Shown here: piece after piece, positions 36,701 to 51,700 of the stretch
How the letters are laid out: every line of letters starts with the position of its first letter
Numbering within the stretch: the stretch's first letter is position 1
Assembly: GCF_037975245.1 (NCBI RefSeq)
Contig: NC_092578.1
Location: forward strand, 19,480,321 to 19,544,320
Direction of reading: 5' to 3'
Length of the DNA stretch: 64,000 bases
From: Apostichopus japonicus
Lineage: Eukaryota; Echinodermata; Holothuroidea; Aspidochirotida; Stichopodidae
Notes under the pieces: generated by a model
Databases searched by the model: none
What the model saw: only the letters and a program-made list of their open reading frames with translations
Told to the model about the DNA's origin: nothing
Position numbers and translations under genes: made by a program

Positions 36701-39700
36701 GTCTTGGTTCATTGACCATGAGAGGCAGCCATTAAAGATATTGTTTGGACCTGCACAGTAAATGAAAACAATAAATAGATTCCTTAGAACATTCATATAA
36801 ACTCTGCAAACTGAAATGAAATGTCACGGTTGCAAATATTTCACAGGAATTTTGCAAAGCCTTAAAAGAGACACAACGCAGCTATCATCTTCAGCTAACT
36901 GAAGATCTTTGTATGTATAACTATATTGCCAAAACAGCTATGAAAAATGTTATTCCATTTATGACATGATTCACACAGGGGCTTTGGGGGGGGGGGTTGT
37001 GATATTGGAGTCTAAAAAAAAAAACTTCCTAATTTTTACACAAGTGAGACCTTTCAATGCGATGCATGACCCAATTACTTCGGCCTGTTTCTACCTATGG
37101 TAGACTTTACCAAAAGTGCAGAAAAACCGGGCCACGTCATTGAAACACTGCAATCAATCAATTGTATGTTATAGTGCTTTAAAGAGATGTAACAATAGTG
37201 ATAATGTGACACATTGTTAACTCAAAACATGATCTATTCTTGTATGTTGATCAAAAACTGTTTTTTAAAGGTCATTTATAGTTTGTAAGATAGACCCTTG
37301 GTTCTAAATGCCTTCTCATTGAAAGGGTTCTTAAAAACTCTCTGAATAATCATCGGAAACAGGCGTGATTGAAGCTGGTGTCCATCCACCGCCCTTGTGA
37401 AATCCTAAACTACACACTAGATCCATTAATTCTACCAATGTGTCTGTTTCCAGTCTACACACTAGATCCATTAATTCTACCAATGTGTCTGTTTCCAGTC
37501 TGCACACTAGATCCATTAATTCTACCAATGTGTCTGTTTCCTGTCTGCACACTAGGGCCATTAATTCTACCAATGTGTCTGTTTCCAGTCTCCACACTAG
37601 GTCCATTAATTCTACCAATGTGTCTGTTTCCAGTCTACACACTAGGTCCATTAATTCTACCAATGTGTCTGCTTCCAGTCTACACACTAGATCCATTAAT
37701 TCTACCAATGTGTCTGTTTCCAGTCTACACACTAGATCCATTAATTCTACCAATGTGTCTGTTTCCAGTCTACACACTAGGTCCATTAATTCTACCAATG
37801 TGTCTGTTTCCAGTCTACACACTAGATCCATTAATTCTACCAATGTGTCTGTTTCCAGTCTACACACTAGGTCCATTAATTCTACCAATGTGTCTGTTTC
37901 CAGTCTACACACTAGGTCCATTAATTCTACCAATGTGTCTGCTTCCAGTCTACACACTAGATCCATTAATTCTACCAATGTGTCTGTTTCCAGTCTACAC
38001 ACTAGGTCCATTAATTCTACCAATGTGTCTGTTTCCAGTCTACACACTAGGTCCATTAATTCTACCAATGTGTCTGTTTCCAGTCTGCACACTAGGTCCA
38101 TTAATTCTACCAATGTGTCTGTTTCCAGTCTGCACACTAGATCCATTAATTCTACCAATGTGTCTGTTTCCAGTCTGCACACTAGATCCATTAATTCTAC
38201 CAATGTGTCTGTTTCCAGTCTGCACACTAGATCCATTAATTCTACCAATGTGTCTGTTTCCAGTCTACACACTAGATCCATTAATTCTACCAATGTGTCT
38301 GTTTCCAGTCTACACACTAGATCCATTAATTCTACCAATGTGTCTGTTTCCAGTCTACACACTAGATCCATTAATTCTACCAATGTGTCTGTTTCCAGTC
38401 TACACACTAGATCCATTAATTCTACCAATGTGTCTGTTTCCAGTCTACACACTAGGTCCATTAATTCTACCAATGTGTCTGCTTCCAGTCTACACACTAG
38501 ATCCATTAATTCTACCAATGTGTCTGTTTCCAGTCTACACACTAGATCCATTAATTCTACCAATGTGTCTGTTTCCAGTCTACACACTAGGTCCATTAAT
38601 TCTACCAATGTGTCTGTTTCCAGTCTACACACTAGGTCCATTTATTCTACCAATGTGTCTGTTTCCAGTCTACACACTAGGTCCATTTATTCTACCAATG
38701 TGTCTGTTTCCAGTCTACACACTAGATCCATTAATTCTACCAATGTGTCTCTCTTTCCAGTGTTTGTCTTCCAGGCTGGACATTCCAAGCCATTGTTCTT
38801 CATGGACTGCCGTAACAGCATAATATCTGCTACTTTTGTACCCCGTACTAAATCGTCTCTGGGGTTGAAGGAGGATAACTTACTTCCCTGGCAAAAACAC
38901 AGTCAGTTGTATCTCATGACAGAAGAGGAGGAGATTGTTGCCATAGTGACCAAGGAGGAGGCTGATCTCTATAACAAGAAGCAACGATTCCAGGTAACTA
39001 TGTTCTTAATCTCTCTCTATCATGGCATTGTGTTAAGCCTAGAGTCCAAACAGAGACCCAAGATAAGTGGCAATGGTATAACTTAATCTTCTACATGAAC
39101 CTAAACTGTAACAAGGCTCAAAGTAACTGAATAACGAATATAGGTTGGAAGGGCCTGGAGAGCAAGACAATACCGGGTCCTTAGGTACAAAATTAATTGA
39201 CACGGTAACCAAAATAACAACTGAAGAAATGTGAAAGTAACTTCAAGAAACTACCAAATAATGTAAAATAATCCATAAGTTAAACATACCGTAGCACAAT
39301 GGTGTGTAAATTTAAACTTAACACTAGTCTTGCCATAATTGATGCTGTCCCCTATGTTAAGGACATGTTATGTTAAATACACAAAGTAGTAACTTGGATC
39401 TACGCTGCCTGCATACATTTCCATGGTAACATGTTGATATAATTTGTTTTAATTACACCTGCTTTACACTTTTCTTGCCATAATTGATGCTATCCCTATG
39501 TTAAGGACATGTTATGTTAAAAACACAAAGTAGTAACTTGGATCTACGCTGCCTGCATATATTTCCATGGTAACACGTTGATATATTTTTCTTTTCATTA
39601 CACATGCTGTGTGAAAGCAGTGATTAGTTGGCGACAGCTGGTGCTTATAGTGCAAAAAGTTAGAGAACTCAGTCCTTATGCCTTAATATTACTTTATTGA

Positions 39701-42700
39701 GGAAATGCCAACAAAGTATCATTGGAAAATAACAAAGGGCCCTTAACGCATTACCCAAACAAAAGAAGGATTTTCAGGTTTAGCGATAATCAAATATGCA
39801 TACTTTTATTTCTTTATTAATATTGATTTTGTATCGCCAACCATTTTTTCTTCACAGTTTAAATAATTGACTGGTTTTTTTGTCTTTTGATTGTCTCCTT
39901 CAGAATAACCTTGAGGAAAGTCTTCCATCTACGCCATTCGCTGAGTTCCTCCAAAGCCATGGCAACAGGGGCAGTGGCATCAGGAAAGCAACAACAGACA
40001 TACTGAAAAAATATGTCGGGGATGATACCTTGGTTAAAGAGGCAAGTTTGATGTCGATTTTAGTTTTGCTTTGTCATCTGGTTTCACTGATGCTCTTTCA
40101 ACGGTTTACCTGACATGCACGTTCTGTCACTTATGCTTCCCTTTTGTAAGTTCGTCAGCTCTTAAATTGGAGGCCATTCAGCATCAAGAGAATTGTCAAT
40201 ATATTTATACGAATAAAAACTTTGACGAATATTTAACCGAGTCGTATCTACTGCGTGCCATAATTTCAACATTTCAATGCGTCAAAGAAAAGAGGTGGGT
40301 GTCGGTGTGTGAGACATCTTTGAGATTTAATGAAAGGAGAATGGGTCTTTCATCCTCACTAACTTCACCATGCTAGTTTATTCTGGTGAAGGCAATGGTC
40401 TTTAACATTGTGAATTAATCATTCCTAGTACTTCTTTTGGAAGCCATTTTGTTTTACTCATTCCATACAGTGTCTTGTGTGCTTTGTACACAAAACACTC
40501 AAACTTATTACTAATTAGGGAAATTATCAATTTAATGATTTTACACCAAACATGAAATACTCTAAGGAAACAAGGGTGTGCTGTTCCAAACATTAAAACC
40601 CTCAAAATTTTGACTTTCATTTACAGGAATGATTTTGTAATGAAATCCTGAAACTAGTATTAAATGTACACATTCTTTTGTGGTGTTCTACAGATGGTGA
40701 TGACGCCACCACACATCTTACCCCCTGTGAGGACACTTGCCACCACCTTCCTTCATTCCTTGCTCCTCCCATCGGATAGTAAAAGGTGAGGCAAGCTGCA
40801 CAGGGCTAACTCACAGCTTTCTTTGTGATTTCAATTAATGCATGTATTATGTTAAGAGAAGGCCCATTGGTAGGGGGTGGGTGCAGTGCTTCTCAAAAAT
40901 GAATACTCTAATGTTTTTGTTTGACACCACTGATGTAGTCATGCTTGGACACATGGTTTGATGTATGGCAAGTACAACATTATTAGTAGAACAACATGAG
41001 TACAGCAGCTTGAGTACAACAGCATGAGTACAACAACATGAGTAAAACAACATGAGTACAACAACATGAGTAAAACAACTTGAGTTCAACAGCATGAGAA
41101 CAGCAGTGTGAGTACAACATCATTTAATAGTACAACATCTTGAGTACAACAGCATGAGTACAACAACATGAGTACAACAACATTAGTACAACAGCATGAG
41201 TAAAACAACTTGAGTTCAACAGCATGAGAACAGCAGTGTGAGTACAACATCATTTAATAGTACAACATCTTGAGTACAACAGCATGAGTACAACAACATG
41301 AGTAAAACAACTTGAGTTCAACAGCATGAGTGCAACATCTTGAGTTCAACAGCATGAGAACAGCAGTGTGAGTACAACATCATTTAATAGTACAACATCA
41401 TTTAATAGTACAACAGCATGAGTACAACAACATGAGTACAACAACATGAGTAAAACAACTTGAGTTCAACAGCATGAGTGCAACATCTTGAGTTCAACAG
41501 CATGAGAACAGCAGAGTGAGTACAACATCATTTAATAGTACAACATCTTGAGTACAACAGCATGAGTACAACAACTTGAGTACAACAGCATTAGTACAAC
41601 AGCATGAGTAAAACAACTTGAGTACAACAACTTGAGTTCAACAACATGAGTACAACAACTTGAGTACAACAACATGAGTACAACAACTTGAGTTCAATAG
41701 CATGAGTACAGCAGTGTGAGTACAACATCTTGAGTACAATGACATTAGTACAACAGCATTTAATAGTACAACATCTTGAGTACAACAGCATGGGTACAAC
41801 AGCATTAGTTCAGCAAGATGAATACAACAGCATGGGTACAACAACTTGAGTACAACAGCATGAGTACAACAGCATGAGTACAACAGCATGAGTACAAGTA
41901 AACATTCTCCTTGGTAAGAGTACAAGGCTAAAGCACAAGTAAGAGAAGATAGTCTTGCAGTCTAGTATCTATAGAACTAGATTTACATAATGATCTCAGT
42001 ACAAGTATCAGCACAAACCTAGCTAGTGTAGCCTACTATGCTTGACGACCAACACAAGATGGAATCAGTAGAAAGCCTGGTCATACCAAAGCAGAACAGA
42101 GAAATAACCAGATATAAATGATATGTTCATATGGTTATTTGTTGTCAGGTTCAGGGGTAACTCGTAAAAGTTTGAAAAGCACCACAACAAAAAATTGGAT
42201 GCAATTCAAATTTGAAATCCCATATTCTAGCCGACAAATGTTTTATTTTCTTTGTTTTTTCTTCAAATTTTCTTATACTTTTCCTAATCAGTCTTCCATT
42301 GTTCATTACCTCATTAATATATTAGTGTTAGAATCTTCCCCTCTCTATCTTCCTCTCTCTATTCTGTAAAGGCAGCATTTCTCTCTTTACCAAGTATTTT
42401 CACACGTATCTTAAATATCAAGTTTCTGAGAAGGTGCTCTAGGATAAAAATATAGCAATTACTTGCCTGTAAGACATCTATTAATCCAAGTACAAGGACC
42501 AGCTGTGAGGCTTTGCTAGTTTATCATGTGAACACATCATCATGTGAACCCACTTCTGTCAAATCCACCCCCCACCCCAAAAAAACACAAAAAACAAACA
42601 AATCTATCATGCAGTAGGAGCATGAATCTTCCCACAACATGATGGAGCAACTTTAATAATTCATTGTATTATGCGAGTGATTATACACTGGGATATTAAA

Positions 42701-45700
42701 TGGCATTGTCTTTCAGGTACATCTCTTTTAGTGAAAACACTCATTGATTAAAAGGTTGTGTACATAGTTACCGTGAATGCAAGGAACAGTTTAATGCAAA
42801 TAGAGTTACTTAGTGTACACGGCGAAGGTGAAAGAGAAGAAAGTACGTGGCTGCTGGATCAACCAAGAGTCACAGCCAAGCCTTAAGGCTGTCTAGATCC
42901 ACCAACAGTCATTGCCAAACCTTACTCTCTTTCTATATTCATAATTTCATACAGAATTTAACAGAATCAAAGTAAGACAAAAACTGTTAGCAAACTGCTT
43001 ATCCACTAAAGAGCCTATGTAAGAAAATGTAAAAGTAAGTTGGCCTCACATTTCGATCCTAAGCTGAAGAAGATTCTGCTAGGATCGGAACGTCAGGCCC
43101 ACTCACTTTTACATATTATAACAGAGGTAGAACTACATGCTCACACTTTTTGCTATAACTATGATTTGTAAAAGCTAAATTTGTGAAATTTATTGCAATG
43201 CAGTTTCATACCCTGAAGTTGTTAGACCTAAAAAGATTTTGTACAGAATAGAAAGTTTTTCAAACTTTACCTTAGTGAAGCTACAGTGCTAAGGAGAAAA
43301 TAATACAGCTTTGAAAACTAACCAGCTGCTCTCAGTTGAAAACATACATTCAGGGAGATTTTAAAAATTTTTCCATTGCAACAATTGCTAAGAGAACTTC
43401 TGAGAATACTGTCTCAGTTATAATTAACAATGGAAACTGGTCACAATTTTTAATCCCTCCATTAAAGATATCCCATCTCCAACTCTGAGTTGTAACAATG
43501 AACCCTTTACAATGGTTTGCCCAAACATCATTTAGGGGTTAAGGGTGCTAATATTGCTTCTATTTTCTCTTTATTCTTGTAAGTTTATTCAAAAATAATA
43601 TAACGTAGGAAATACGTTTCTGTACCTCGCTCTTATGTAGTACAATCTCCATGATGGCTTCTTTTTGTACCTCGCTCTAATGTGTTTTTTAAAGCTGTGA
43701 AGAGGTTATCTGTAGCCTGTGGCCAACAAGATGATCAGGACAAGCAAAAATAGATCAAGAAACAAGCACAGCACCGGAAGTGAGCAAATGTAAATGTCCC
43801 ATTTCATTTTTCAAACACGATGAGTTTTACCCCATCAGAACGGACAGGAACTTCCTGGACAAATTTGATTTGTTGTTGTATGGAATTCCTGTAAAAGATA
43901 TCTTACTTGTAGTGAGAGGACTCCTTGCAAGTGGAGTTTTAATGTTGTCTGTTCATCATTTGTTTTTTTGTTTTTTATTATGTGGTGAAATGGATGAGTA
44001 GAGTTACAATTGTAGTAAGCTCTCTGAGGTTGTTGAAGTGTTCCTGTATTTGGTTCACAAAGTGATTCACAGTGTTGACATAGCAATGTAACTGCGTTTT
44101 GACATACAATGGCAAAATATTGTCACTTAGCTGGTTTTCAGCAGGTCTGAACACACAAGTCAACTGTTGAGTTTTTATCTTGTAGGTTAAAATTAACTAC
44201 CCCCCACCCCCCTCCCATTCCCACCACACTCCCTCTCTCCCTTCTACTGCAAACATGCTGTTTCTTTTCACAATCCTTTGGATAAACTCAACTATGTTTC
44301 TTCTTTTAAGGATGACAAATAAGATATAGTGTAGTGTAGAAGAAGCCTAAAGGAAAGTTTGGGCCTCAAAGAACATTGAATTTGAATAAAGATGTAGTCT
44401 TCATCTTCAAAACACAATCAGATTCACTTCATACGCACTCTGCGAACCTAATTAGAAACGCTTCATGTCGTTAAAATATTTTATTTTCCATGGGGAGACC
44501 AAACAAAAGCCGAACCTAACAAGAGAGCAAACATATTATTTCTGATTTTAATAACTGGTCACTAAACTTTGTCCCGTAGACTAGCCCAGATCAGTACTCC
44601 ACGACCTTTTGTCCTCTAACTATCGGTAAGATATATTCCGTACATATACCGTACAAGTCCTCTGTGTTGAATATCAGCATGGGATGTGCATTCATTCTTA
44701 CTCTACTACTAGCACCTCCTCAACGGATACCACTTCTTGTTATTTCCCTCCTAGTATGTAAATTTGCAGTAGAATGGGTCATTAGCTAATCGGTGAGAGC
44801 CCTTCAACGTAGTGGTGTGTACTTATCGCTGAGTGGCGACTATTCCTGGGGCTGGTGAGTTGATGTGGGTCAATAATTGCTCTCTCCCGCTCCGTTGTTC
44901 GGTGCCAGCCGGCTGCCAGTGAGACTAATTTAAGGAAGAGATGGTCAAGTGTGTTGACTGTAGAATTTCATGTATGAAGTACACACACCCTCTTACCTTA
45001 AAGCAGGATAGGTAGTAATGCACTGAATATCTATACCGTAATACAATCCATAGGAATAATGAAATAGTTGCATATTAAACAAACTGGTCAAAGTTTGCTT
45101 CTACTTCAGAGGAGTAGAGACCAGTATTTACTTTGGTCCCTTGCTTACCTGTCTCCCCACAATGGCATTCATGCACTCTACTTTATCTAGAATGCACTGA
45201 TTATACTGATAACCTTCTTAGGGATACTGTACACCCCCTAGTGACAGGATATCATCTCTCCATGACTCTCCTTCTTATGCTACCTGAAACATTTTTGACA
45301 CTTTATTGACAATTTCATATTCTTCTGCTTTTATAAGTCAAAGTCTGTCCATTTAGTAGCCAACCATGTTAATTATTCAAAATGGCTTACCTGCAGGCAA
45401 AGATGAGGCAGATGCTTTCATCATTAATAATATGGAGCACATTCCAGCCATATTGGTGATTCAGTTAAGCTTGATGTGCCTCACGGTAGAATTGCTGTGC
45501 CAGGAAATTTAAAGACAAGAGTGTGTGCTATGCAGTAGTCTGCTTTAAAGAAGCCTATAAATGTTAGAATCGTCAAAGCTGTTGCTATTTCACCTTGAGG
45601 TTAATATTGTCTTGTTGGTTCTGAGTAAATTAATTCTTCATACTTGATAGAGGCGAAGACATGGTTTACCATGATAGCTGGAAGGATACTTGTCTCATGT

Positions 45701-48700
45701 TTTATAGACTTCAGAATTCTTTGAGAGGATTTAAGAAACTGTTAAATGATCACCTTGGAATGGACACAGGATATCACAGAATGTACTGTAAATTTTGAAA
45801 ATAATGTAGCAGGTTTTGTGTATGTGATCACAAGGAAATACCCTCAGAGCCTCACCACATGACACCTTAACTAGGCAAGAAATTAGAGTTAAATTAAGTT
45901 ACTTTAGTTGGCCATACACATTTTCAATAGAAATATTAAAAATGGAAACAGCAACTGGATATTTTCAATTTGTTTTGCTATCCTTCTTCATCATTTAAAA
46001 TTGAACTTGATTTAAGTCAAACTCTGGGACATTGATGTCCAATGTGCATACAATGTTAGTCAAACTATGGGACGTTGATATCCAATGTGCATACAATGTT
46101 AGTCTAACTATAGGACATTGATGTCCAATGTGCATACAATGTTAGTCAAACTATGGGACGTTGATATCCAATGTGCATACAATGTTAGTCTAACTATAGG
46201 ACATTGATGTCCAATGTGCATACAATGTTAGTCAAACTATGGGACGTTGATATCCAATGTGCATACAATGTTAGTCTAACTATAGGACATTGATGTCCAA
46301 TGTGCATACAATGTTAGTCAAACTATAGGACATTGATGTCCAATGTGCATACAATGTTAGTCTAACTATGGGACATTGATGTCCAATGTGCATACAATGT
46401 TAGTCAAACTATGGGACATTGATGTCCAATGTGCATACAATGTTAGTCTAACTATGGGACATTGATGTCCAACGTTCATACAATGTTAGTCAAACTATGG
46501 GACATTGATATCCAATGTGCATACAATGTTAGTCTAACTATGGGACATTGATGTCCAACGTTCATACAATGTTAGTCAAACTATGGGACATTGATGTCCA
46601 ACGTTCATACAATGTAAGTCAAACTATGGGACATTGATGTCCAATGTGCATACAATGTTAGTCAAACTATGGGACATTGATGTCCAATGTGCATACAATG
46701 TTAGTCTATCTATGGGACATTGATGTCCAATGTGCATACAATGTTAGTCAAACTATGGGATGTTGATGTCCAATGTGCATACAATGTTAGTCTAACTATG
46801 GGACATTGATGTCCAATGTGCATACAATGTTAGTCAAACTATGGGATGTTGATGTCCAATGTGCATACAATGTTAGTCTAACTATAGGACATTGATGTCC
46901 AACGTTCATACAATGTTAGTCTAACTATGGGACATTGATGTCCAATGTGCATACAATGTTAGTCAAACTATGGGATGTTGGTGTCCAATGTGCATACAAT
47001 GTAAGTCTAACTATGGGACATTGATGTCCAATGTGCATACAATGTTAGTCAAACTATGGGACATTGATGTCCAATGTGCATACAATGTTAGTCAAACTAT
47101 GGGACGTTGATATCCAATGTGCATACAATGTTAGTCTAACTATTGGACATTGATGTCCAATGTGCATACAATGTTAGTCTAACTATGGGACATTGATGTC
47201 CAATGTGCATACAATGTTAGTCAAACTATGGGACATTGATGTCCAATGTGCATACAATGTTAGTCTAACTATGGGACATTGATGTCCAATGTGCATACAA
47301 TGTTAGTCAAACTATGGGACATTGATGTCCAATGTGCATACAATGTTAGTCTAACTATGGGACATTGATGTCCAATGTGCATACAATGTTAGTCAAACTA
47401 TGGGACGTTGATATCCAATGTGCATACAATGTTAGTCTAACTATGGGACATTGATGTCCAATGTGCATACAATGTTAGTCTAACTATGGGATGTTGATGT
47501 CCAATGTGCATACAATGTTAGTCTTACTATGGGACATTGATGTCCAATGTGCAAACATTGTTAGTCAAACTATGGGACATTGATGTCCAATGTGCATACA
47601 ATGTTAGTCAAAATGGGATGTTGATATCCAATATGCATACAATGTTAGTCTAACTATGGGACATTGATATCCAATGTGCATACAATGTTAGTCTATCTAT
47701 GGGACATTGATGTCCAATGTGCATATAATGTTAGTCAAACTATGGGACATTGATGTCCAATGTGCATACAATGTTAGTCAAACTATGGGACATTGATGTC
47801 CAATGTGCATACAATGTTAGTCAAACTATGGGATGTTGATGTCCAATGTGCATCCAATGTTAGGCAAACTATGGGACGTTGATGTCCAATGTGCATAAAA
47901 TGTAAGTCAAATGTAAATAAAACTTTAGTATCCAGCAGAATACAATGTTATTCAATTTTTTTTTTCATATTTGGTTGTGTTATTTTACATTTACGTATCA
48001 GCAATTATTTATTTATTTTCCTTCCTTTAATAAAAGAGAAAAAGTTAAAAATTGTTGACCCTGATCAATATTCGCAACAATATTATTGATTATATTGATG
48101 AATATTGATGCAAAACGAAACCTATGGGTACTCTGATATACAAAAGCTATGAACTGTTGAAAATTGGATGAAATTTGTTAATTGCTTTCGAGATTAATCA
48201 ATTTTCACATGTAGCTACATAGGCTAGATACTGGCTTAGTTGGATGACAGCAATCTTTATCTCGAGTTTCACTTAGCAGTCAACTTGCTGACTCCGAAAA
48301 GTTCCTTGAATTATATATATATGACTCATATAATTTAATCCTTGCAAGGCACAACTTGTTTGTGCTAAGGAAATTCAGTGCCAGAGGGCGACAAGATGAA
48401 ATGTCTGTTTGCGGCCAGGATTTAGGGAGCTAGGTGTTGCACAGTTGATTTAGTATATAAGCATAACCAAATCCTGTAAAGTCACTGCAAACAAGCATAA
48501 CTTATTTTACTACCAACCATTGAATCACTGTACTACTGTTTGAATCACTCGGAAGAGAGTAAGAGACAGATAATGAAGAAGAAGCAGAAGAGCTGTCCAA
48601 GTGCATCACATTTGTTCTACTGCAGTGTTTTGTTCTTTTAATATTTTATGGGATTTTGAGAAGTACAGAAATAAAGGAAAATTAATGTTAACTCTGGCGC

Positions 48701-51700
48701 CATTGATATATTGAGTCTGTGTGAAGGTTTCAGTGGTTTAATAAAGTCTTGGAATTGGATATTCATAAAGGCACAACAAGGTTAAGAAAAGCCTTCATCA
48801 TACATATTAATCGACAATTGCAGTTCAGTTTCACAACTTTCCACTGGTGGATGTTTTATCAACATTTATTTCACACTCTTTTGCTTCTCTTCGCCAGTCA
48901 AATGGATCTGTCAATAAAAGATAATACTTGCTTCTAATATCCATAAGAAAGATTACGTTGTGTTGAAGAACATGTGTTTAGCTCAGAGCTATGATTACAG
49001 TGACTGGTCTAATAAATAAATGATAAATAGATGATCTTAATAACCAAAGAACTACTCTCAACTGCAGCATCCAGTCTGTAATTTATATACCACTGTCAGC
49101 CTCTTGAATATTTGATAGAATCAAGAAATGAAGAAACTTTTGTAATGTTAGTGTAGTCAGTTCCTGAAAGGAAAATATGTAATTTCAGCTTTTGAAGAAA
49201 GTTATTAAATTTTGTCATTACAGTCTATGGTTGAGATGTGTGGTTGCGAAGCCCTTGTCCCTATTGTTTATGATAAGAGGGCCCAATAATAAAAACCAGG
49301 ACCCTGTTCTGTTTTGAATGTATATGTTAAAGCAGGATATGATGTTGAGAAAACCCATAACATAATTTCTTTCCAAAGTTTTCAAAAACCACTTGCAAAC
49401 CCACTCGCTCTTCACACACCTGTTGGTAAGATTGTCACAAATTTACATTTAACAATGGTATCTAGAACAGACAGGGAGATGTTACCGAGGAAATGTCTTA
49501 GTTGGGTATGCATTTTGTGGTTAGAACAGTAGTAGCCATTGTTGTATAGCCACCGTGACACAAAGGGGAAATTGTTTTGTTGGCTTCTACCCAAAGCAGT
49601 GTACACTTGAAGCTCTGTCAATCTAGCCAGTTTGGACAATTTTGTATCGTTAATACTGTACCACCCTATACTGTCCTCCCACATTATGCTTCACAGCAGT
49701 TGTACTGACAGTACGGATAGTTCCTCAACTTTAATTAAGAAACATGATAAATCACATTTAGGATATTAAGCATGTAAGAGAGTGATGACTACCACAGGTC
49801 CCCCCATCCCCATCCCCCAATCTTCCCGTTTTGTAATCACATCGTTAAAACATGAAATGATATTGGATTAGTCAAGGTCATAAACTTTATGGGATAGCAA
49901 GGTTAATTTGTTCAATTGTGAACTGTTAACCTGTTCATTTTATGTATCGTAACACTGTTTTTAAAATGGTTTCGATGGTTAAACGGTAATCGAAAGCCTG
50001 GCAATTGCATGCCCGATCTGGAACTTTCACTGCGGAATTCTATGCAGCATAACCTATATACATGAAGAACGAAATCAACATTGAAAGCTATGATTAAATG
50101 TTGGTCTTGTCACTAACCTTTGTATAGATCTTTCAAACAGTCCATATTGGTAACACATTTGATGCCAGTATAATCGTGTCATGTGAATGAAAATAAAGAG
50201 CTACCCTATATGTACAGTCATAATCCATTGACTCAGTCAATATCAACTTTGTGCTGAACTTGTCTCAATATGTGTTAGAACCGTGTGCACTTAAAAAGAT
50301 GAAAAGATTTATTTCAAGTCATATTTAAGATGCAGAAGGCATTAACAAAGGTCTTTTGTTTGTTTGTTAGTTATGCATCAGTTCTACTAAGTATGCTTTA
50401 TGATTTTAAGATTTATGAAACATTTTAACAAGTTGTTGTTGTGAATATATAAATACTATGAGATTTATCATAATTATATGTAATAATTCAAGTTATTGCT
50501 TTAAGTCTATTTTTTTTGGGCATGATATTGCATAGTATTATAATACACTGTACTGTACATATAGTACTTACAGTAGTGTAGTCTTATGCAATCTACACTT
50601 CGCTGGTGCAGTCTGTGTGCGCTGAATGTATTATGTTGGTCTGTGTGCTGAATGTATTATGTTGGTCTGTGTGCACATGATGTGCTATGTTGGTCTGTGT
50701 GCATAGGATGTGTTATGTTGGTCTGTGTGCACAGGATGTGTTATGTTGGCCTGTGTGCACATGATGTGTTATGTTGGTCTGTGTGCACATGATGTGTTAT
50801 GTTGGTCTGTGTGCATAGGATGTGTTACGTTGGTCTGTGTGCACAGGATGTTTTGTGTTGTACTGTGTGCATAGGATGTGTTACATTGGTCTGTGTACAC
50901 CGAATGTGTTATGTTGGTCTGTGTGCACATGATGTGTTATGTTGGTCTGTGTGCATAGGATGTGTTACGTTGGTCTGTGTGCACAGGATGTTTTGTGTTG
51001 TACTGTGTGCACATGATGTATTATGTTGGTCTGTGTGCATAGGATGTGTTACGTTGGTCTGTGTGCACATGATGTGTTATGTTGGTCTGTGTGCACATGA
51101 TGTGCTATGTTGGTCTGTGTGCATAGGATGTGTTATGTTGGTCTGTGTGCACAGGATGTGTTATGTTGGCCTGTGTGCACATGATGTGTTATGTTGGTCT
51201 GTGTGCACATGATGTGTTATGTTGGTCTGTGTGCATAGGATGTGTTACGTTGGTCTGTGTGCACAGGATGTTTTGTGTTGTACTGTGTGCATAGGATGTG
51301 TTACATTGGTCTGTGTACACCGAATGTGTTATGTTGGTCTGTGTGCACATGATGTGTTATGTTGGTCTGTGTGCATAGGATGTGTTACGTTGGTCTGTGT
51401 GCACAGGATGTTTTGTGTTGTACTGTGTGCACATGATGTATTATGTTGGTCTGTGTGCATAGGATGTGTTACGTTGGTCTGTGTGCACATGATGTGTTAT
51501 GTTGGTCTGTGTGCACATGATGTGCTATGTTGGTCTGTGTGCATAGGATGTGTTATGTTGGTCTGTGTGCACAGGATGTGTTATGTTGGCCTGTGTGCAC
51601 ATGATGTGTTATGTTGGTCTGTGTGCACATGATGTGTTATGTTGGTCTGTGTGCATAGGATGTGTTACGTTGGTCTGTGTGCACAGGATGTTTTGTGTTG

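Noticed and set aside
37331-39086. Open frames of 436, 484 and 548 codons on both strands
   Set aside because: They follow the 45-bp repeat (divisible by 3, no stop). The true exon 14 starts at 38761, and only its frame matches WDR75.
41591-41925. Minus-strand cysteine-rich open frames
   Set aside because: Generated by the 14-bp minisatellite.
43060-43095. Hammerhead ribozyme
   Set aside because: CTGAAGA is present, but the GAAA element and the three-stem arrangement are not; the strand pairs as a simple palindrome.
48385-48400. CTCF-like site (CCAGAGGGCG)
   Set aside because: Short partial match without further support.
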